DNA from: Sphingomonadaceae bacterium
Lineage (GTDB): Bacteria; Pseudomonadota; Alphaproteobacteria; Sphingomonadales; Sphingomonadaceae
Length of the DNA: 11,253 nt
Reading direction: 5' to 3'
NCBI GenBank assembly: GCA_947446935.1
Contig: CANFIV010000018.1
Coordinates: 1-11,253, forward strand
Shown here: positions 6,968 through 11,253 of the stretch, one piece after another
How positions within the stretch are numbered: the stretch's first letter is position 1
Layout: every line of letters starts with the position of its first letter
The notes under the pieces: model-generated
The model's input: only the letters and a program-made list of their open reading frames with translations
What the model was told of the DNA's origin: nothing
The model's database searches: none
Position numbers and translations under genes: made by a program

Positions 6968-8214
6968 CAGAAGCCTATATCGTCGGAAGCTATTCCAGCA
7001 GCTTCGGCAAATTCGCTGATCGCACGCACAAGGACCTCACGCGCGAGGTCTATCTGGGCGTTCTGGCCGATGCCGGTCTTGCCAATGGCAATGACATCGG
7101 CATGGCCTGGTTCGGCAATTGCGGCATGTGGACCGATGGGCAAGGCAGCATACGGGGGCAAGTATGCCTCACGCCGCTGGTCCGCGAAGGTCTGTTCCCC
7201 GAGCGGGTCCCGGTCATCAATGTCGAAGGCGGCTGCGCCACAGCCTCGATCGCGCTGCACGGCGCGTGGAAGGACGTGTTGAGCGGCCAGACGGACCTGA
7301 GCATTGCCATCGGGGTTGAAAAGACCTTCAACCCGGCCGCGCCAGAGCGCACGATGGAGCTGTTTGACGGCGGCATCGACCAGTATGATCGCGACGAATG
7401 GCTCTCGTATTACGCAGAGGCCGGCGAAGCGGCCGGCAAGCCTTTCGCTCCGGGCCCGGGGCGCACGATCTTCATGGACACTTACGCCATGCAGGCGGCT
7501 TGGCACATGCGCACATATGGCACAACCGAGCGTCAGATCGCGATCGCCTGCGCCAAGAACCACACCGCATCTGCGCACAACCCCAAGGCACAGTATCGCT
7601 TTCCCCTTTCCGCCGAGGACGTCCTCGCCGACCGGCCCGTAAGCTGGCCCCTCACCCGCGCGATGTGCGCACCGATTGGCGACGGCGCGGCAGCGGCGCT
7701 GGTCTGCTCCGGAGCATGGCTGGCGCGCCAGCCTGCGGCGGTCCGGGCCCGGGCCGTTCGCATCGCGGCCAGCACGATGACAGCGGGCAAGTATCGCCGT
7801 CTGGACGAGCCGGGGCTTTCAAAGCTTGCCGCCGAGAGGGCTTACAAGGCCGCCGGGCTGACCGCCCGCGACATCGATCTTGCCGAAGTGCACGACGCAA
7901 CCTCGTTCTGCGAACTGTACCAATCGGAGATGCTCGGCTTCTGCGGCATCGGTGAAGGCGGCAGGCTGGCCGAAAGCGGCGCCACCGCGCTGGGCGGCTC
8001 AATCCCCATCAATCTCTCGGGCGGCCTTGTCAGCAAGGGCCATCCGGTCGGTGCGACCGGGCTCTCGATGATCGACGAACTCATGCTGCAGCTTCGCGGC
8101 GAAGCAGGCGCGCGACAAGTCAGCGGTGCGCGAACTGCGCTCGCCGAAAATGGCGGCGGGGTGATGGGCTTCGACGAAGCAGCATGCTCGGTCATCATTC
8201 TACAGCGCGATTGA
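6964..8214 (+). CDS. Thiolase-superfamily protein (SCP-x / lipid-transfer-protein type)
   Basis: A 416-residue protein of the thiolase fold. The nucleophile region VEGGCATASIALH places Cys91 as in SCP-x thiolases (NxxCATGSTAL). Other landmarks are HDATS at 310-314, in place of the HDCF of SCP-x enzymes, and SKGHPVGATG with His360. The C-terminal CxGGG of classical thiolases reads ENGGG (395-399), so the second acid/base Cys is absent there; Cys316, four residues after the usual HDCF position, is the nearest alternative. It may cleave a beta-keto acyl-CoA, or act as a related acyltransferase or condensing enzyme. Such bacterial proteins often pair with a DUF35 OB-fold protein, which is not in this window. 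The start is the ATG in the ATGA overlap with ligase B, with GGGAA/AGG just upstream; an open frame reaching back to 6769 is discarded because it would run within ligase B. Confidence 0.88.
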   Translation: MTEAYIVGSYSSSFGKFADRTHKDLTREVYLGVLADAGLANGNDIGMAWFGNCGMWTDGQGSIRGQVCLTPLVREGLFPERVPVINVEGGCATASIALHGAWKDVLSGQTDLSIAIGVEKTFNPAAPERTMELFDGGIDQYDRDEWLSYYAEAGEAAGKPFAPGPGRTIFMDTYAMQAAWHMRTYGTTERQIAIACAKNHTASAHNPKAQYRFPLSAEDVLADRPVSWPLTRAMCAPIGDGAAAALVCSGAWLARQPAAVRARAVRIAASTMTAGKYRRLDEPGLSKLAAERAYKAAGLTARDIDLAEVHDATSFCELYQSEMLGFCGIGEGGRLAESGATALGGSIPINLSGGLVSKGHPVGATGLSMIDELMLQLRGEAGARQVSGARTALAENGGGVMGFDEAACSVIILQRD

Positions 8215-8236
8215 GCGTGCTTGGTCGGGTGGGCCA

Positions 8237-8243
8237 AAGGGAG
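8237..8243 (+). promoter_or_regulatory. Ribosome binding site deciding a GTG start (TetR gene)
   Basis: AAGGGAG, 8 nt before the GTG at 8252, is a strong Shine-Dalgarno match and supports the GTG start. No ATG in this frame occurs before the conserved helix region. Confidence 0.75.
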
Positions 8244-8251
8244 CACCGCAG

Positions 8252-8869
8252 GTGATCGATTCAGGGCCTGATGCGCTGGATATAGCCCAGCCGAAACCGG
8301 AAGCACGCAGCGGCGACAGCAGGCGTGAGGCCTTGCTTGATACGGCAGCGGCGATGTTCGCTGCCAAAGGGTATGACGGCACGACGATCCGCAACATCGC
8401 AGGCGCTGTCGGGATGCTGCCGGGCTCGATGTACTATCACTTCAAATCCAAGGAAGACCTTCTGCTGGCCGTCTACCGCAAAGGCGTGGCACGCTTCGAA
8501 GCGGCCATCGCCGAGGCGCTTGACGGAACCATCGGCGAGCCCTGGCAGGCCATCGAGGCAGCTTGCGCGGCGCACCTCTCGATCCTGCTCGATGGGGGCG
8601 ATTATGCGCGTATCGTCAGCCCGGAATTCGTGCGCTCGTTTCCACCGTCGATGCTGCCCATGCTGAACGCAGAGCGCGACCGCTACGAGCGCCACTTTGA
8701 AAAGCTGATTGCCGCACTGCCGCTCGACCCGCAAACCGATCGCTGGCTTTTCAAGGTTGCGCTGTTTGGCAGCCTGAACTGGTCCCAAACATGGTATCGC
8801 AAGGGCCGTTATACTCCCAGAGACATTGCCGCAGCGTTCATTGCGATGCTGCGAGGCAACGGCGCTTAG
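8252..8869 (+). CDS. TetR-family transcriptional regulator
   Basis: A 205-residue DNA-binding protein. The N-terminal TetR domain begins around residue 23 (SRREALLDTAAAMFAAKGYDG), with the helix-turn-helix TTIRNIAGAVGMLPGSMYYHF at about 44-64 followed by KSKEDLL. The C-terminal two thirds is helical, with a Trp/Tyr-rich segment near 176-183 (NWSQTWYR) that may line a ligand pocket. The region GMLPGSMYYHFKSKEDLL resembles KstR2-like regulators, which respond to CoA thioesters in steroid catabolism; this is from memory and suggestive only. It starts with GTG 37 nt after the thiolase-like gene on the same strand, so it is probably the last gene of the P450 A operon. It is a likely repressor of one or both divergent promoter regions, relieved by a pathway CoA ester. 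Confidence 0.92.
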   Translation: MIDSGPDALDIAQPKPEARSGDSRREALLDTAAAMFAAKGYDGTTIRNIAGAVGMLPGSMYYHFKSKEDLLLAVYRKGVARFEAAIAEALDGTIGEPWQAIEAACAAHLSILLDGGDYARIVSPEFVRSFPPSMLPMLNAERDRYERHFEKLIAALPLDPQTDRWLFKVALFGSLNWSQTWYRKGRYTPRDIAAAFIAMLRGNGA

Positions 8870-8913
8870 CGGAATTCATTAAATATATCAGAAATATAGA
8901 CCAACAATGGCGG

Positions 8914-8940
8914 AGAGGCTGGAGAACATATCCAGCCTCT
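8914..8940. terminator. Hairpin between convergent TetR and SDR B genes, probable terminator
   Basis: A perfect 10-bp stem, AGAGGCTGGA (8914-8923) with TCCAGCCTCT (8931-8940), and a 7-nt loop. Only a short T stretch follows, so it is a weak intrinsic terminator at best. Its place between two converging genes suggests it ends transcripts from both sides. A second, smaller hairpin, CTGCC (8965-8969) with GGCAG (8977-8981), lies beyond it. The flank 8877-8900 is notably AT-rich compared with the rest of the window. Confidence 0.6.
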
Positions 8941-9000
8941 TGCCAATGCCCTATCGCGTCTTATCTGCCAATTATGGGCAGCTAACAGCGTTGCCGCGCG

Positions 9001-9744
9001 TCAGGCAGTCTCACCGTTGTCGATGACCAGCGACGCGCCGTTGACATGCCGGGCCTCATCCGACGCGAGATAGAGCACCATGTTTGCAACATCGGACGGC
9101 TGGCCCTGACCGTGCCCCTCCAGCTCCTCAAAGCTCGGGCTGTCCTCGGGCATTTCCGACAGCGCGCGCATAGTCATCGGCGTGCGGATCGAGCCCGCGA
9201 CAATCGTGTTGCAGCGGATGCCATTGGCCTGCTCGCGGCAATAGACCGCGACGCAGCGCGTCAGAGCGTGGATCGCGCCCTTGGCTGCGCAGTAGCCCGG
9301 AATCTGGCTGACGCCCTTGATTCCGGCAATCGAGCCCATGTTCACAATCGAGCCACCACCGCCCGCTTTCATCAGCGGAATAGCCGTATGGCAGCCAAGG
9401 AAGGTGCCCTCGGACATGACGGAATTGACGAAGCGGAAGCTTTCGAGCGTGCATTCCTCGATCGAACCGAAGTTCACAACGCCCGCATTGTTGACCAGAA
9501 TATCGAGCCTTCCGCACTCATTAGAGATGCGCTCGATCACCGCTCGCCAGGCGTCTTCGCTGCGCACATCGTGCTCGAGGAAGGTAGAGCCCGGGATCGA
9601 TGCGGCAACCGACTGGCCAAGCTTCACATCGACATCGGTGAGGTAAACCGTCGCGCCCTCACTGGCCAGAAGTGCCGCGTCTGCCGCGCCGAGGCCAGAG
9701 GCCCCACCTGTAACCAAAGCAATTTTTCCGGAAACGCGGCCCAT
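9001..9744 (-). CDS. Short-chain dehydrogenase/reductase B (classical, YxxxK)
   Basis: A 247-residue NAD(P)-dependent dehydrogenase of the classical SDR family. Landmarks: TGGASGLG at 12-19, Asp37 after the second strand (favours NAD over NADP), NNAG at 85-88, Ser138 in NMGSIAG, and Tyr151-x3-Lys155. The opening MGRVxGKxALVTGGA resembles alicyclic secondary-alcohol dehydrogenases such as cyclopentanol dehydrogenase and LinC/LinX-type diol dehydrogenases, so oxidation of a ring hydroxyl to a ketone is a fair guess. Two oddities: the Asn of the usual N-S-Y-K tetrad appears to be Met110, and the PG after the active site reads AG (183-184). The start is well supported by AGGAGA (9756-9751) 6 nt upstream. 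It is divergent from P450 B, which may make its alcohol substrate. Confidence 0.92.
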   Translation of the reverse strand: MGRVSGKIALVTGGASGLGAADAALLASEGATVYLTDVDVKLGQSVAASIPGSTFLEHDVRSEDAWRAVIERISNECGRLDILVNNAGVVNFGSIEECTLESFRFVNSVMSEGTFLGCHTAIPLMKAGGGGSIVNMGSIAGIKGVSQIPGYCAAKGAIHALTRCVAVYCREQANGIRCNTIVAGSIRTPMTMRALSEMPEDSPSFEELEGHGQGQPSDVANMVLYLASDEARHVNGASLVIDNGETA

Positions 9745-9987
9745 CTAGTCTCTCCTGTCAGCATCCGGGCCTGAAGCCCTGCTTGCCCGCAAGCTGCCAG
9801 AATGGGGCACGCCGCGCCATGCCGCAGGGTGAGCCTGACCTTGCCCTGACCTGCCATGCGCGTGCCTCCCCCTGCAGAGTCCTGTCCAAGCGTTCCTGTT
9901 CAGACAAGGATGGCTCGTAGGCAGGCAATCCGAATTGCCATAATCAGCAGGCTCATCAGTAGCAGTTACCGGCTGAGGAGCAGTTCA
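9745..9987. promoter_or_regulatory. Divergent intergenic region between SDR B and P450 B
   Basis: This 243-bp gap should hold promoters for both genes. Before P450 B there is TTGCCA (9935-9940), then a 19-nt spacer and TAGCAG (9960-9965), a weak sigma70-like pair. The 16-bp palindrome GGCAATCCGAATTGCC (9924-9939) overlaps the -35 box and is a good operator candidate. Nearer SDR B is a second palindrome, GCTTGCCCGCAAGC (9781-9794), and a direct repeat of CCTGACCT (9834-9841, 9845-9852) with an 11-bp period. No minus-strand promoter was recognised. An in-frame extension of P450 B back to 9856 is rejected in favour of the ribosome site at 9975. Confidence 0.45.
9975..9980 (+). promoter_or_regulatory. 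Ribosome binding site fixing the P450 B start
   Basis: GAGGAG sits 7 nt before the ATG at 9988. It fixes this start over the ATG at 9856, which would add 44 residues of non-P450 sequence rich in Arg and Ser. Confidence 0.85.
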
Positions 9988-11220
9988 ATGGCCACGAATC
10001 CGATCAGCTTCCTGGACCTCGACATTCGCAGGTGCCCGCACGAGGCTCACCGCCAGCTGCGGGAAGAGGGCCCGGTCTATTTCGATGCGTCCTGCGGGTT
10101 CTACATGGTTCTCGGCTATGATGAAGTGCGCGATATCTGTGCCGATCCGCTGACGTTTTCCAGCGTGACCGGGCAGCTGCTGGTCAAGGAATCGAGCGAG
10201 CAGGCGCGCATCAACGCGGTGTTCGAAGAGCACGGTTTCGTGCCCACCAACACTCTCGTTGTAGCGGATCCGCCGCTGCACACATTCCATCGCTCGCTGG
10301 TGGCCAAGGCGTTCAACGCCCCCGCCATCAAGCGCATGGACGATCTGATCCAGACCACGGTTGCGCGGCTGGTCCGCGATTACGTCGCCAAGGGCGGCGG
10401 AGATTTCTACCTCGATGTCGCGGCGATCCTCCCCTCGTTCGTCGTGGCGGACCAACTCGGTCTGCCGTCAGAAGATTTCGACAAGTTCCGGACCTGGACC
10501 GACGCCGTTGTCGCCGAGGCCAACCCTGACAATACCGAGGAAGAGCAGATCGCGATCACCCGCACGATCTGCGAGCTGCAACAGTATGTTTCGAAAAAGG
10601 CGGATGAGTATATCGCGAACCCGGCATCCTGCCTGCTCAGCGCTATCGTCAATGCCGATGTCGATGGCCAGAAGCTGACCCGGCAGGAAGTGGTCTCGAT
10701 CTTCACGATCCTGATCGCCGGCTCGCATGACACGACGACCAGTTCACTGTGCGGCGCGATCTACAGGCTGGCGGTCGATCCGGCGCTGCAGGACAAGATT
10801 CGCAGCGATCCGAGCATGATCAACGGGTTTGTCGAGGAAATCTTCCGCTACGAAGCGCCGGTTGCCGGGCTGTTCCGCCGCGCGACCAAGGATGTTGTCG
10901 TCGGCGGCACACCCATTCCGGAAGGTTCGATCCTGATGCTGCGTTATGGCGCGGCCAATCGTGACCCCAAGATGTTTCCCGATGCGGAAACTTTCGATCC
11001 GACCCGTGCCAATGCCTCACGCCACTTGTCGTTCGGCCACGGCCCACACTTGTGCATTGGAAACCTCATCGCCCGCGCGGAGCTGCGCGCGGTGGTGGGC
11101 ACCCTGCTGCAATCGACAAAGCATTTCAGCCTGCGGGGCGGCGAGGCCGGCGTTTCCTGGCTGACGAACTTCATTGTCTACGGGCCGAACCGCATCGAGC
11201 TGGATCTGGAACCGGCATAG
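9988..11220 (+). CDS. Cytochrome P450 B (soluble bacterial class I)
   Basis: A 410-residue soluble haem monooxygenase. Landmarks: DPPLHTFHR at 94-102 (His98, Arg102), helix I segment IAGSHDTTTS with Asp248-Thr249, ExxR at Glu284-Arg287, and the canonical haem loop FGHGPHLCIG with Cys356. The Asp-Thr pair lies 36 residues before the ExxR Glu, the same distance as in P450 A, so the helix I signature aligns as G-S-H-D-T-T with Ser246 in place of the second Gly. Overall sequence differs strongly from P450 A, so the two likely act on different substrates or steps. It is divergent from SDR B and followed by a hairpin; no redox partner gene is adjacent in the window. It probably hydroxylates a hydrophobic substrate; its CYP family is not assigned. 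Confidence 0.94.
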   Translation: MATNPISFLDLDIRRCPHEAHRQLREEGPVYFDASCGFYMVLGYDEVRDICADPLTFSSVTGQLLVKESSEQARINAVFEEHGFVPTNTLVVADPPLHTFHRSLVAKAFNAPAIKRMDDLIQTTVARLVRDYVAKGGGDFYLDVAAILPSFVVADQLGLPSEDFDKFRTWTDAVVAEANPDNTEEEQIAITRTICELQQYVSKKADEYIANPASCLLSAIVNADVDGQKLTRQEVVSIFTILIAGSHDTTTSSLCGAIYRLAVDPALQDKIRSDPSMINGFVEEIFRYEAPVAGLFRRATKDVVVGGTPIPEGSILMLRYGAANRDPKMFPDAETFDPTRANASRHLSFGHGPHLCIGNLIARAELRAVVGTLLQSTKHFSLRGGEAGVSWLTNFIVYGPNRIELDLEPA

Positions 11221-11226
11221 CAATCA

Positions 11227-11253
11227 GCGCGTGGCTGGCCGCCAGCCACGCGC
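11227..11253 (+). terminator. Hairpin after P450 B, probable terminator cut by window end
   Basis: A perfect 12-bp stem, GCGCGTGGCTGG (11227-11238) with CCAGCCACGCGC (11242-11253), and a 3-nt loop, starting 7 nt after the P450 B stop. Whether a T-run follows cannot be seen because the window ends at the stem. Confidence 0.75.

Noticed and set aside
9046..9774. 242-codon plus-strand open frame opposite SDR B
   Set aside because: Antisense to a complete SDR with a strong ribosome site; composition typical of an antisense frame.
9834..9852. AGGTCA-like direct repeat resembling a nuclear-receptor element
   Set aside because: Such sites have no meaning in bacteria; kept only as a possible bacterial operator with low interest.
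9856..9987. 44-residue N-terminal extension of P450 B
   Set aside because: Extension is not P450-like and covers the proposed promoter; GAGGAG and ATG at 9975-9990 give a clear start.

Overview
The window looks like a chromosomal accessory region of a Gram-negative alphaproteobacterium, most likely a sphingomonad (Novosphingobium/Sphingobium type). The reasons are the high GC content with strong GC bias at third codon positions, a large TonB-dependent outer-membrane receptor beside catabolic genes, and a dispersed inverted repeat with the core GTCATTCCCGTGAAGGCGGG between two genes. This placement is an inference from style, not from a marker gene.

Layout. (1) 1-1194, +: 3' part of a TonB-dependent receptor, closed by a strong intrinsic terminator (1211-1245). 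(2) 1289-2860, +: AMP-forming acyl-CoA ligase A, ending at a dispersed inverted-repeat element (2868-2961) shared with the converging unit. (3) 4058 to 2989, -: a two-gene unit of a small EthD-family protein and an SDR with FabL/FabI-like Tyr-x6-Lys spacing. (4) 4205-8869, +: cytochrome P450 A, acyl-CoA ligase B and a thiolase-family protein, packed with a 6-nt gap and a 4-nt ATGA overlap, then a TetR-family regulator 37 nt further on. (5) 9744 to 9001, -: a classical SDR converging on the TetR gene. (6) 9988-11220, +: cytochrome P450 B, divergent from that SDR, followed by a hairpin cut by the window edge.

How the parts may work together. The set (outer-membrane receptor, two soluble P450s, two SDRs, two CoA ligases, one thiolase-like enzyme, one TetR regulator) fits uptake and breakdown of a hydrophobic carbon skeleton such as a terpenoid, steroid or alkyl-alicyclic compound. 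In this scheme a P450 hydroxylates, an SDR oxidises the alcohol or reduces a double bond, a ligase activates the resulting acid as its CoA ester, and the thiolase-like enzyme cleaves a beta-keto acyl-CoA. The substrate cannot be read from the sequence. Ferredoxin and ferredoxin reductase for the P450s, an acyl-CoA dehydrogenase and hydratase, and a DUF35 partner for the thiolase are all absent here and would have to be encoded elsewhere.

No RNA genes, insertion sequences, CRISPR arrays or clear frameshifts were seen. No convincing new system stands out. The best leads are departures from family norms in catalytic residues (SDR A, the thiolase-like protein, SDR B, P450 B) and possible shared operator/promoter words in the two divergent intergenic regions.
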